This document shows, piece after piece, positions 20,671 to 32,635 of a DNA stretch of 64,000 bases. The stretch spans positions 1,116,001-1,180,000 of the forward strand of contig NC_088790.1 of the NCBI RefSeq assembly GCF_949628265.1, written 5' to 3'. Source of the stretch: Cloeon dipterum. Taxonomy: Eukaryota; Arthropoda; Insecta; Ephemeroptera; Baetidae. Below the pieces are notes generated by a model. The model made no database searches. It was not told the DNA's origin and worked only from the letters and a program-made list of their open reading frames with translations. The stretch's first letter is position 1. Each line of letters begins with the position of its first letter. The position numbers and the translations under genes are program-made.

Positions 20671-22438
20671 AGTCGGGCTGCCAAGCTGGAGAAACTTGTT
20701 CCTAGCTTGCGTAAGGAAAGGCCTCAGATAATCACGTGTTAATCTTTCTCCTCCAAACTGTAAAACCCTCAAAGCATTGGCAGGTCCGCAATTACCCTTT
20801 GCAAGCCTTTCTCCATATTTGTTGAGCTGATCTAAAAGTAAAAGGCAGTTGAGTGACCGTGGGAACATTTTTTTGTTAAAAAAAGATATATATTTAAATA
20901 TTTCAATATTTGAAATATTTAAAAACATACGGTGCAGAGCGAGTAACAGCGGCTCTGAAAACGCGTGAAGATCCGAGTTCTGTTTTCTGCCTTCTCTGTC
21001 TGTGTTACAAGCAAGGAGAGCTGCTGGGCGGCAGTGTGCCAAAATCAAGTTAAGGAAAGCATTTTGCGGATTACTTCCTTTGTTAAGCGCATCCTCAACA
21101 GCAGCCCGGCTCAAGTAAAACGTGCCTTCCGGAAAGATGTATGTGATGCGCTTGAAAAGTGGCATGAATTCATGGTCATTAATATTTTATACAGCGAGAA
21201 CAACACATCTTCTTCACTTAACTGACTCTCTTCAGTGTACAGAATCTGTTGGTGCTCTGTGAGGCAACTTCCGAGGTCCCCTGTTGGGATTCAATTAAAA
21301 AATATTTAATTTAGCATGATATGACGAAAAGCATCATACAAAGGCTGTTGACAATTTCCACCTCTTTGCCCTCAATCTGATATAGCTCGAGTTGAGCTAT
21401 GCCAATTGCTTGATTGACTGCAATGCACCGCTTTTTCCAGGTGGCTGCTGCAGTCATTGCCGTACAAGTGCCATCCCAAAAGTGCGCAGCAGCCATAACG
21501 CCTCCTTCCTTGAATGATTCATTGTCCTTGAATGAATAATTGGAAGGCTCATTGTTGTCAACGGACCCCATTGATAGGCGGCCTCTCTCTTGCTCAGTCA
21601 AAAGCTGTACGCCATCAAGCCATTGATTTACCATGGAGTTCTTATCCTGGTGTTCTTGGACAGTGTCTTCTTCAATAATGTAAAGGCGCGACCAGCTCTG
21701 TTCAAGAGCCTTCTGCAGCCCGTCTGGAATATTCCTTGGAATAAAATGCTATGAAATAATGTTTGTAGTGAAGCTTATTAAAAGACAAATTAGTTAAGCA
21801 AACTTACTAGCCCGGGGTGCAGATTTTGCTTAGGCCACTTGACATTCTCTTCAGCTCGCATCTTCAGTTGCTCAAGGCCGTTCCTAGTTCTTGCAGCACC
21901 AAATTGCTGCAGGAGTTTCAAATGCGATTCTAGAAAAGACGATAAGATTGTTTCAGTTTTCAGACAATTTTTCTTTATTCCTTCAAAACCTACCTGCACA
22001 TGCAACTAGGAAAACCTCAAGCTGAACACCAGCAACAGTTGCCTGGCCATGATACTCAAAGTCGCCTGCGCTTATCCTCAAGTCCATGAGGACACCCTTG
22101 GACAGGCCAGGATCAGGATGGCCCATGAAAAGCAACCTGGCCCAGCAGTGGTGCTTAAGTCATGCCGGTTTCTCGTGACTTTCACCTAAAATGCGTCATG
22201 CACAGGGTTAATGTTCAAAATTGTTCCTGAAAGTGCTAAAGGCTTCAATTTAATATGTATATGTTTATTAACCTCCGTCAGCGCTAATCACCACACCAGG
22301 GACAAAGCGGCCCTCGTCAAAAGCTATAATAACTTGGCCAATTGAACAGACTGCACTGGACGCTGGGAACCACTGCAGACTCTGGCTCTCCACTTCCAAC
22401 TCAACTCCAGTGATCACATTTTCCAGTAGAAGCTTCAT
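20671..22438 (-). CDS. Unrecognised multi-exon gene
   Basis: Coding-like minus-strand blocks occur at 22438-22273 (start MKLLLENVITGVELEVESQ), about 22140-22020, about 21980-21800, 21720-21320, 21165-20950 and 20835-20671, the last ending in TAG. Most are flanked by plausible splice sites, but I could not join the first two blocks without a stop, so either an exon is missed or the gene is damaged. There is no recognised domain. One block holds an acidic, Asn-rich sequence followed by a helical stretch (TAMTAAATWKKRCIAVNQA). It is divergently arranged with the BEN-like gene, whose start is 243 bases away, and shares the neighbourhood of the methyltransferase and helicase. No function is proposed. 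Confidence 0.45.
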
Positions 22439-22680
22439 ACTGCGACGATTGTAATGTTCAAATCGAAACAAACTGTACTAACTGAAGGCAACAGTCGCCT
22501 TGAAGTAAATGTGGCGGCAAAATCTGAAACGAGCGGTGGCAACAAAGAATTTTAATCTTTAAGTGCGCGTGCAGCGCCCCAAAATTAAAAAAAAAAACAG
22601 AACGACGCCAAAAAGGTTGTAAGTAAACAACAATGAATGCATATACTTAATTTAATAATAGAAAAACAGGAAATTTCGGG

Positions 22681-23582
22681 ATGTCAACCTCACAAAAATA
22701 CTTTAGTGTGTACATCCCAGGTAGCGCAGATTTGTCCCCAGGTGGCTATTCCCGGAATGATAAATTGTAATTTCTTTGCAAATGAATTAATTTCATTCTA
22801 AGAAACTTTGGAAGAATTCGTGCTCCACAATGAATCCAAATATGCTGAGGCCTGCCAAGATGAAATATCAGCCCGCAGCAAACTAATTTGCGATGTTGAA
22901 AAATTGGAAAAATTGAACAATAGAATTGAATGGGTCAGGTTAAAGGTTAAAAATTTGACAGCAGAGAAGGGTAAGGAAGAATATACTATACAGTCGCATG
23001 CAGGTATAAAAATGTATTATTAATTTATTTCAGACAGCCTGTTGGATTCAGCACGGAAGGCACAGCTTGTCCACCATTCAGAGGATTCAATTGCAAGCGG
23101 GGTGAGTGGAAATGGCACTGTTAAAGAATTGCAAATATTATCAAAATGAATTGTTCCTGCGTGTCAGTTGGTGGACAGCTTCCATGCTGACAACATGCTA
23201 GTTTTCATTGACATGGGCCTCGTTGTGCAAGCTGCCGAAACTTCACAGACCCCATCCCAGGCTATTAAAAAGATCATACTTGGCCACTTCACAGAAGATG
23301 CTATCATGAACACCACAGTTGTTGGCTGCGATGGATTGATGTCACTCTTCCCCGCGCTGGTGCAAACTTTAATAAGTTGTTTATTTTTTAACACAGTTTC
23401 CGCAGCAGTGCATACTATTATCCCTTTAATTTTCAGGTACTCTGCAGCAAGAAGACCTTTGCATGAGATTTGGTCCGGAAAAATGCAGCAGACATACAAT
23501 GATAACTGCCATCAGATCATTGAAGAGCAATCTCCGCTGCAAACTGATAGGCAGATCAGGAAAAAACAAACACAGGAAGTAA
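22681..23582 (+). CDS. Coiled-coil, BEN-domain-like protein, 200 aa
   Basis: Five exons: 22681-22720, 22803-22970, 23034-23101, 23168-23359 and 23448-23582. Phases agree at each junction and the sum is 603 coding bases ending in TAA. Residues about 14-70 form a charged coiled coil (EKLEKLNNRIEWVRLKVKNL). The second half (SQAIKKIILGHFTEDAIMNTTVVG, continuing through exon 5) follows the BEN pattern of a helix, the 'LFxxxxLxxxSxxG' box and terminal basic helices. BEN domains bind DNA or mediate chromatin contacts and occur in transposon-encoded proteins. The last acceptor was chosen at 23447 because the earlier AG gives a quick stop. The BEN assignment is by eye and moderate. Confidence 0.5.
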
Positions 23583-23791
23583 ACAGCTCTGATATGAATG
23601 GCACTGGTCACATATTTTATTTAATATTTCCAAACTGGGGTTTGACTTTCTAAAAATTATTAAAAAGGGGAACTTTTGACAATTGTTGATTTCACAAACT
23701 CTTTCAAAACACCCCGGGTTGAACTCTACTGCGAAGAAGGGTAGCCATTAGTGCTTGTTGAGGATCCCTGACTTTGCCATCCTGCAGTAAT

Positions 23792-26700
23792 TCATTGCTG
23801 AAACGAGAAACCAATGCACTCTGCCAGAAGGGGTGGCACAGCATTTCCAATCTGAACAAAATAGATTAGATCTTTAAATACACAGTGGATAAATGCACTT
23901 GCCAGCCTCTGAATTGCCCTTGGGGTGCCTCTGAAGACAAAGTTGTCTGGAAATGACTGGGCGCGAGCGATTTCCCTCAGCGTAATGGTCCGGTCAACTT
24001 GTGGGTGAATTAGGGTTCCACTCTTTGATGCCAAATTTTGCGAGGCAATTATAGTTTTAAACTTCTTGTTCCACTCGAGCCGTCCATAGGCGCCCTTCCA
24101 CCAGCCATTGCGTGGCCCTGTTCTGGAAAGCATGTTTGGAGCCAGATTTGTCCGTTGCAGCCCGCTTAAAAGCAATACAATAATGTTAAATTCCTGTTGG
24201 GAGAGCAGTAAACCACATTTCCTACCATTGATCTGCAGGCTCAGTCAGCAAAACAGACCAGTCCTCTCCAGGCTTGATCTTGCTTATTCTGACCTGGTCT
24301 ACTCGAGATAGTGGTTTTACCATCCTATGAAGTTTAACTCTATCACTGCCTCGGCGCATCTGCAAAACACATTGCTGCTCAAAGTACAATGAACACTTTT
24401 ATTTCATTAATTTTGCAAGCGCGGAGGGAATTTGTACATGATCTCAGTAGGGCACATTTCTATGGTGCTCCAGACGCATATTGTTTCTCCCGCAGGGTTA
24501 AAATTACAAAAATTGAAAAAGCAACACACATGGTCCCCCCCCTGGAGACGGAGTTGAGATCTTTGAACAGATTTAGAAGTTACTTTGAGCCAATAATTTG
24601 CAACTGCTGTTGTATAGGAGGGACTATAAGTTGTTGCAGAGCGAATAAATGATATTGAATGACACGGCAGTCGCTAAAAAATATAGCAACTCCGGTAGCA
24701 GGGGGGGACCAAAAGTGGTTCACATCATAATTTGATATTCTTGTTACCTTTGCCTGATAGGCAGACTGCACAGGCGGGTATGGTTTCGCCCCGAGTGTGG
24801 TCTCCAAGTCCTTCAGGTCACTAATTGCATCCCGGACAGTAACAGGTCCAAAAATTGCAGGCTCTTCATTACAGAAATCCTGCAAGAATCATGCCATTAG
24901 AATAGTTAGAATATTTCACAAGTGAAAATCGAGAAACCAATGGGCAACTGCCGCACTGCAGTTTTTGGCACTTCCTTCCAGACAGGTGTGTTCTCCGCGG
25001 GATGTCAGGGAGTTCTTCATTGCCAAGAGCCCCAACAAGGAAATTCAGGAAAATAAATAATCGCCTGATTTGTGCAAATAATTATTTCATCTTCACATAT
25101 ACCTCTGCCTAAGTTGAGGTACTCCAAAATCATCGGCTAGAAGCACCATCATCCTCGCCTGGTAACCGTGGTCCAGAGCGGTTTTTAGAGATTCCCTGAG
25201 ATGCTTCCCCTTGTCATGTGTAACAATTTCCTTCACATTTTCCATGATGAAGAAACGGGGCATGAGAAATTTCACTACATCCATGAATATTCCGGTCCGG
25301 CTGATCTAGAGAAATGCACATTTCTTAATAATCTATCTGTCATAACTCATTCTTTTATTTCTTTTGCAACATGGTAACCAGGTGGATCTATTTGTTACAT
25401 CTTAGAGAATTAAAATAAATCTAATTATTCTGATCACATGCGTTATTATTGTAATAAAAATAGTGATTCAAGAATTAAAAAAAAAATCGTTTAAATATTT
25501 CTCATCCCGTAATTTAAAAAAATACAAACATTAATTGATGCTCTCTTGCTTTTCTTCTGCCCGTTGCACTGAGAAAATCCTTGACATGGAGGACCGCCGA
25601 TAATGACCTCCACCTCACCCTGCTGTTGTAGACCTTGTCCCAACTGGCAAAACAAGAGAATTTCTAATGAGAAAAATGGCATATGATGATATGAAAGCTC
25701 TATACTCTTTACACTTGCTGCAGCCAATGCTCGACATAATCGCAATATACGCTAGCCTGGGGAAAATTTCGCTTGAATGTGCTGCAGGCTATTTGATTTG
25801 AATCCACTGCCCACAAGGTTCTGGTCAGCGAACTCATTTCAAGCCCGACACTCATTCCTCCGCAGCCAGCGAACAGATCAAGGCAGCGCAGAGGTCTGCG
25901 AGGGACAGTTGAAATAGCAGCCATGATTTGATATTTTGCAGGGTGAGCAATTTCTTGCACGCGACCAGATTCAGCTTCTTTCACCGCACAACACGAGAAG
26001 GATGGAACGCCTGTAAAGCTCGTTGTTGGAGTAACCAACATTTCCTTCCTGCTTGCAGCAAAGAAGACCTGCACAACGCGCTGAACACGACTCAGTGGAA
26101 CGATGCGGGCTGCAGAAGGAATTATAATACATATTAATTCATTTAATATATATCTTCTCAATGCAACATACAACAATTTGTGAGAATTTGCATATTTTCA
26201 GCCTTGCCATTTCCATCCCTTTCAAATGCTGCAGCCCTCAGCCTGATTTTACAAGCAGATCTTGAACTACCTGCCTTCACACCCTCTGGTAGAATGATGC
26301 CTTCAACCCTCACAATAGAAAGCAGCTCTTGTTTTTCACATTCAACGGCAACACAAGTGTGTCTTGAGATAAACATGCCTAAATACTCCACAGTGGGTTG
26401 ACCATTAATTCCGCTAGCCACAATTTTTGCATTGCCAATTTTCCACCACGCCCTTCCACCCGAGCATTTCAGCCCGGACACAAATTCGACTGGCAGCTTG
26501 AATGCGTTATTCATTTCCAACCTTTAAAATATATTTATTAATAAATTTATAGAACGTAAAGGTGAGGGTTGCATTACTTTTATTGTACATATTTTAACTT
26601 AATCTCACTTTACCTGTATCTACAGAAGAACATGTCTTCCCCTTCAGCTTGTGTGGCACCAACACTTACACAGCACCTCAGATCCTTTTCCACTACCTCG

Positions 26701-26943
26701 CAGCATCTGTCAGTTTGGAACAGTTCCCTTCCATCCGCTTTTTCTCCAAGTAAAGAGAACGCAGCCCGCCTAAAATATAATTTTTAACAGCATCCTCATC
26801 ATGCACCATAAACTGCTAAAAACTTACCGATATATGCATCCATGGTATCTATTACCATCTCTGAATTCTTCTTCAACCTTAAAAGACACAATCCTGATAA
26901 CTTCACCTGCACCATACTTCCAGAATGTGCCAAGAGGCTTCAT
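23792..26943 (-). CDS. DNMT1-type DNA (cytosine-5) methyltransferase, copy 1, intact frame
   Basis: Eleven exons: 26943-26828, 26769-26614, 26521-26172, 26109-25715, 25643-25530, 25305-25103, 25064-24938, 24879-24748, 24359-24226, 24164-23903 and 23851-23792. They total 2,049 bases (682 aa); all phases agree. Catalytic motifs in order: I (LDLFAGCGG, plus coordinates about 25858-25889), IV with the catalytic Cys (GGPPCQGFS, about 25570-25598), VI (MENV, about 25235), VIII (LRQRR across the exon 6/7 junction) and X (GNAVPP, about 23831-23848). WWKGAYGRLEW and ITLREIARAQSFPD match the DNMT1 target-recognition region. The N-terminal 210 residues are not a clear BAH or CXXC domain but are shared with copy 2. 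The last intron appears to use a GC donor. The enzyme should methylate cytosine in DNA using S-adenosylmethionine. It lies 1 kb from, and divergent to, the SF1 helicase. Confidence 0.85.
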
Positions 26944-27967
26944 TTTCTTCGGGCTGCAGCATCAACAATAAACAATAAAAACAAAACACTTGAACACATC
27001 CGGTACGCGCCATAACAAATCAATCAAAAATTGGCGCGCTTTTAACAGATGCAAAAATTTGATTTTTGATTAAATACTAAAATTTCACCCGACATATTTA
27101 AAATTTTTACTACAAAGTATCCTACAGGCTGCTAGCGATTTATCAGATTTTTTTAGCCATCTTGAACCGCAAACAATTGTTGAAAAATGTGGATCTATCG
27201 AATTATGGGTTCTTACATTGACTCGATCACACGCTATTCGCTCCCAAATTTGGTTTTGGAATTTTTTAATCACACATACAGCCCGTCCACTTGTTTTGCA
27301 CGGTTCATCAGAGCAAAAAGCAGCTTATTTCTGAAAATTGCAATATTTTGCTCGTGCTGCCGCGCAAGCTGCATGAGAGGCATAGGGTGTGAAGGCGCCT
27401 CTGTCCGAACAATTTGCAAATTGCCGTTATTAATTGTTATACCACTGCAGATGGGTTCAAAGGTGATCAGTTGTCTTGCGGGATGCTCTTTTAATATTTT
27501 CCACGCTAGCAATAATTTTTAAATCGCCAATTTTGAGAAATACGCATGGATCTATGGTGAAAAATTGACAAAAAGATGATAGATCCCGGCCCAAAAATTC
27601 CAAAAACTGTCAAAACATGCTTTTCCCGATTTATCAGATTTTTCTGGCAATCTGGAACCGCAAACAATTGTTGGAAAAAAGTGATCTATCGCTGCACAAA
27701 CGTTTTTCATTTAGATCTGTTTATTCCATTTTTCTTTCCCGCCCCTGCACATTTCGCACCAATTTTCAAATCCTATTTCCTACCGCGCCGCTCTTTAGCC
27801 AATAACATCACACTTTCGATTTCAAAGCATCACACTTTCAATTTCAATGCACCACAAGCGACACCACCTCCTTGCTCACTCTCACTTTCATCAGCTGATT
27901 GTTATTGTGCATCGTGCTTCACACATTGAACGTAATTTCCCTCAAGCCTACAGGACACACACACAAA
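26944..27967. promoter_or_regulatory. Shared spacer between divergent methyltransferase and helicase genes
   Basis: About 1 kb without a gene I can support. It must hold both promoters. It contains a direct repeat (about 27128-27205 and 27620-27698) sharing CGATTTATCAGATTTTT and AACCGCAAACAATTGTTG, a candidate regulatory or replication feature. Small ORFs here have no motif. Confidence 0.4.
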
Positions 27968-30900
27968 ATGGAAAGGCATTGGGAAAGGGCAAAAGACTTC
28001 CCCAATTCACGCGCGTTCAACTGGTCAGATTGCCTCGGTTTTGCTGGAAATGACCTGGAGGAACGTAACAAGATTACAGACGCAGGCAAGCGATCGAGCG
28101 CCTACCTGGTTTCGACAGGGTAAGACACACAACAAACATAATAAATTAATTCCTTGCATTAATTGTATCTTTATCCTTTACACAGACAAGAGTCGGCAGC
28201 TTGAACACGGTTTGGAAGGGCACGTACAATGGCTTCATGCTTGGCCAGTAAGTACCATAATTTTATACTATGTACCGTTCTATTTGAAATGCTAGAATAA
28301 TTTTAATACACGGGATGTGACAAATTGATAGCACTCATAATCAATTCCTCACCAATTCCTTCCTAAAATGTCTGATTTTTATTTTATCATGAACATCCCG
28401 CAATTATTAAAAATGCTAGCATAATTTTAATCCACGGGATGTGACAGTTTTCCTTCATAAAATGTCAGATATTTATTTTATCATTAACATCCCCTTCCTT
28501 ACATCTGTGTTCAACATCTACTTAATATTCCAGACCTATGCCGGACTATCAGGAGTCGTACCCGACCGTCAAAGAGAGGATGCGCGAAAGGCAGCAACAG
28601 TATATTGACTGGAAACGTGCTCGACTCAACCCAAATGTAGACGTGCCATTATTGAAGATGCAAAGGCGAAGTCCTGAGTTGCCGAAGCTGGAATTCCATC
28701 ATCAGGCATGGCTTGAGCTGTCCGCAAAATCGGTGGCAAAAAAAGACCAGTAAGTCAACACGTAACCTCCTTATTTTTTCCTTTTTATTAATTAATGCTT
28801 CTGCTTTTCCCCTAGACTTGCTGCACTGGACTATCTCAGGTCCTCGCATCCCCAGGTCAATAGAGAGCTTGACGAGCACAACGCTCTACAGAGGTAAGAA
28901 TCAATGAAGTTTACATATTAAGCAATTCACTAAACAAATAATTATTTCCCTCTAGAGATGCCTTGCAGTGCCGCTCTTGGAGTATAAGTGGCTACAGACC
29001 GCACTCGACGCAGTGTCAGGCGAATGCACTCTTTTACGGGATGACGAAGACCTTTGGATTGCTCACCTCAACATCGACTTGGATGCAGCCGTCTACCAAT
29101 GCCTGCAGGAGGCAGTGGGAGTCTGGGCACACTTCACTTTGCCAGGACGTGGCAAAAATTCAGACAAATGTAGCAATTATTTCCATACCTCTACCATGAT
29201 ATTAATTCTTTTATTCCACACAGACAAACTGCTCGTCAAGGCCCTAAGCAGCACTAGTCCATCTTTGCAGGTGAAGATTGGCTTCAACAACGCCACCATT
29301 GACCAGTCGTGGCTCATCCGTATGACCCGGGGTGTCGAGCTGAAGTGCCTGATTCACCATCGCAACTATCGTCTACCAGATCCCTTATGCAGCCACATTA
29401 GACGCACTGACAGCCTTGCGTCACCTGTTCTTTCCAGGAAGGGGTCCACCAGAAGCACAACTGGGATCGCCGCTGGTAAATTTTTTACAATTTTTCTTGT
29501 ACCTAATTTGTTACTTAATTTCAAATTCCTAAATTCAGGTACCGCAAGAGGTTATTGACGGGTTGCGCAACGGACATAAACAGCTGATAGGAGGCCCACT
29601 CAATGATGAGCAGCTGGACGCCGTCTGCAACATCCTGACCCACAGCCGCCTGCACCACGTTTAAATTTGGTGGGACCGCCCGGAAAAGGGAAGACGAGGG
29701 TTCTCGACGAGTTGCTGCTCCAAATTTACAAACACCACATGGAGGACAACCCGGCAGATGCCCTGTAAGTATAGCACTCAATTAAACCAATTAATATTTA
29801 CTCATTCTTTAATGTTTGCAGCGTCCACCTGGTAGTAAATAGCAACAAGGGTATTGGCGCGACAGTCAGGAGACTCCTGCATAGAGACGTCGACCGGGCC
29901 GCCATCGTGAGACTGACTTCTGAGAGGGAACTGGCAAACTGCCCAGAAGAGACCACGGACCTGACCCTGCGAGCATCAAAGGTTCAGTACAAGAGGGAAC
30001 ACCAGATCATAATTGGCACACCAATCTCTATTGCGCGGATCAGCTTATCAGAAGGTGCCAACAACCGCCCGCCACTCATCACATTGATAAGTTATATTTA
30101 AAAATATTTAATTATAATTGAAAATCTTTCAATCTTTCACGGGATGTTACCACTGCTAATATATATCTGATAAAACTTGATTTACGATTTCCAAGCCAAC
30201 CAACTGTCACTCATCCACCCCGAATATTTCATATTGACAATTTAATAAAGCAGCTCTATTCTCCACAGCTCGACGAGGCAGGTTCCTTTTCCTTCCCTGA
30301 CATCGCAGGAGCCCTTACGATGAACGGCCAGGCAGTCGCAACAGTCGCAGCAGGAGATCCACTTCAACTCACCCCCAGAAGCATGAGTCCCGTCAACGCA
30401 GCCCTGGATGGTGGGAAAACCATCTCCCACCTGCTTCCCCATACTGGAGATTGGATTGGACCAAAGTAAGTGTTTAATAGTGGCATTCAAGTTCAACACT
30501 AATTTAATTTCTTTTTTCCAGCTACATCCCCCACCCAGGCTGCGGCACGTACCTGACGAGGAATTACCGTTCCCACTACAAGATCGTGGAAGCAATCTCC
30601 TCTATTTTCTACAATGGCAAAATGGTAAGTTTAATTAATTTATGATATTTTAATTTCCATCAATTAATTATTTCCAATTATTTTCAGACGGCAGCCCAGC
30701 CCACAACACCAAGTGACGATCGCTGCAAACTGCGCGAAGCATTACAGCCGTTCGGCCTGGGGGACACGGCCGAGGCCTTGTACTGGCTGGACTTCCACAG
30801 TCAAGCTGAGAGGGGTCTATATGACCCCTCTCTCAACAACCCTGGCGAAGCTCGTCTTGTTGCCAGCATTGCTTCGCAGGTCTCTTCACGGGTTGGTGCC

Positions 30901-31370
30901 AACAGAGTGTGCGTCTTGACACCATACAGACGTCAGGTAATTTATTAGAGCAATTAATGGTAATTTAACAGTCGAATTTAACACTTTCTATATGATTTCA
31001 GATAGAGGATATTGCCAAACTGGTGCCTCAAAAGATCCCCGTCCAGACAATTGACGACATCCTCGGACTAGACAGGGACATTGTTGTGATCTCCCTTGTG
31101 CGGGCTGAGAAAGGAGGGGTCTGCTCAAGGAAAGCTGAAGCTGTGGTGATCAAGAGGGAGTTGGCGCACGACGAGCATTTGCAGCCGGAAGCCCCATCCT
31201 TCCTCGGCTTTATGTCTCACCCCAACCGTGCCAATGTGATGCTAAGCCGAGGTAAAGAGGTTGTCCTGATTGTTGGTTCCAAGGAGCTCTACCTTCGATC
31301 GAACGCAGCCCACTGGCGCCAAATTGCGGACAGATGTGTGAGCCTGCAAGTGGCAAACTTTGAGTGTTGA
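27968..31370 (+). pseudogene. UPF1/MOV10-type SF1 helicase, copy 1, one frameshift
   Basis: About eleven exons. The start MERHWERAKDF lies 20 residues before an FNW motif that copies 2 and 3 also have. Helicase motifs: Walker A GPPGKGKT (29673-29696), II LDEAG (30269), III GDPLQLTP (about 30354), IV TRNYRSH (about 30553), V DDILGLDRDIVVISLVR (about 31050) and VI NRANVMLSRGKEVVLIVGS (about 31222). This order is that of SF1B Upf1-like RNA/DNA helicases. Just before Walker A the frame breaks: NDEQLDAVCNILTHSR runs into TAA at 29662 while the P-loop is in another frame, so an indel of one base (or two) occurred near 29645-29660. It may be a mutation or an assembly error. The Lys replacing the usual Thr in the P-loop is unusual. 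The last codon before the stop is Cys. Confidence 0.7.
28291..28493 (+). repeat. Tandem duplication inside helicase intron
   Basis: Two copies, period about 122, share TGCTAGAATAATTTTAAT or TGCTAGCATAATTTTAAT followed by CACGGGATGTGACA and ending ATTTTATCAT(G/T)AACATCCC. Each copy is bounded by GGGATGT and its complement, so each could form a stem. A related ACGGGATG word recurs at about 30138 and 31533. Confidence 0.6.
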
Positions 31371-32635
31371 TTGTGCTTTTTGTGATTAATTGTGTGCCAG
31401 CTTGCGAGTGCCACGTATTAGTAATATTTATATTCTTAACTGTGCCTCATTTACCATCTCAATTTTGGATCCGTTGTTACATGCTTAGCTTTATAATTAT
31501 ATTTTAATATTGTGACTTCTTGTGAAATTATACGGGATGACAGAAACATAAATCAATATAATAAATACACTGTTTCTTAAATGACTTCAATACATCAATA
31601 AATATGTGTTACATCTCAAATTATAACAATAATTTATGACTGAAATTTGTCTCTTTTACGGGTTGAATAAATTATTTTACATGTAAAAAAGAATTTGTTT
31701 CATCAAAGTATCCATATTCTAACCATTCCATAATTTGTTGGTTGTTTGTCAATAAAGATGATAATAATTATAATATAAAAGCAACACTTTATTGTAAACT
31801 ATTGCTAGCAACCCGCACAAAACATCGGTTACACGCTACAACACTAGGAGGCAATATAAAATTGGATCAAGGCGAATATTTAGGTGAAAATTAGGATTAA
31901 TCACGTACAATATGGCTTTGTGATTACAAAAAGTATAAATATTTATCAATTGCACGCTCACAACAGCCTAAACAACAGACTAACGCTATGATCCATATCA
32001 TTTTTTTGGAAAAAAATGCTGTTGATAACATCAAAATCTGCATGAGAGTTGCTCTAAGATCAAAATATATGACACTACACAAATCAATTGGGCAATAATG
32101 ACAAGGAAATTAAGTGATCGATGCCATTTGCCAATGTAACAATTGCATTCGATCAACACTTACATCAGCAGACAACTCTTATGTATTAATAAAAAAATTT
32201 ATTGCTGTACTTTTCCAATTACAAATCTCGCCTACCATTGCCATAACTGTTAATAGGACAGAGCACCTTATAAAAGAACAGATTTTCCCCCGCGCGCCAA
32301 AAACTTTTCAATTCACTAACCACACACCAGATGGCAGCACTATTCAGTCTAGAGCATTTTAATCTCGGTATGATACAACCTATCAACCACTATATTAACC
32401 GGTTTTTACCAGTAAAACTGGCTAAATATACCGGTAAAAACCGATACATTTGACCGGTTTTACCGGTTGTTATAGCCGGTTATACCGGTTATTTTGACCA
32501 GTTAATATCGGTTGCATGCATTAGGTCACGTGGTACCTCAATACTGCCAACTCAAAGTGCTGTTTTGAAACAATTTTTTTGGAACCCAAAAAGGGTCCCA
32601 TGGGGCCCCCTACTATTTTTAATGGGTTCCCCAAC
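31371..32635. other. AT-rich non-coding stretch
   Basis: No gene supported. It follows the helicase stop and holds several AATAAA-like signals. At 32397-32510 a cluster of CCGGTT/AACCGG words (TACCGGTTATACCGGTTATT type) forms a local palindromic array. Confidence 0.55.
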
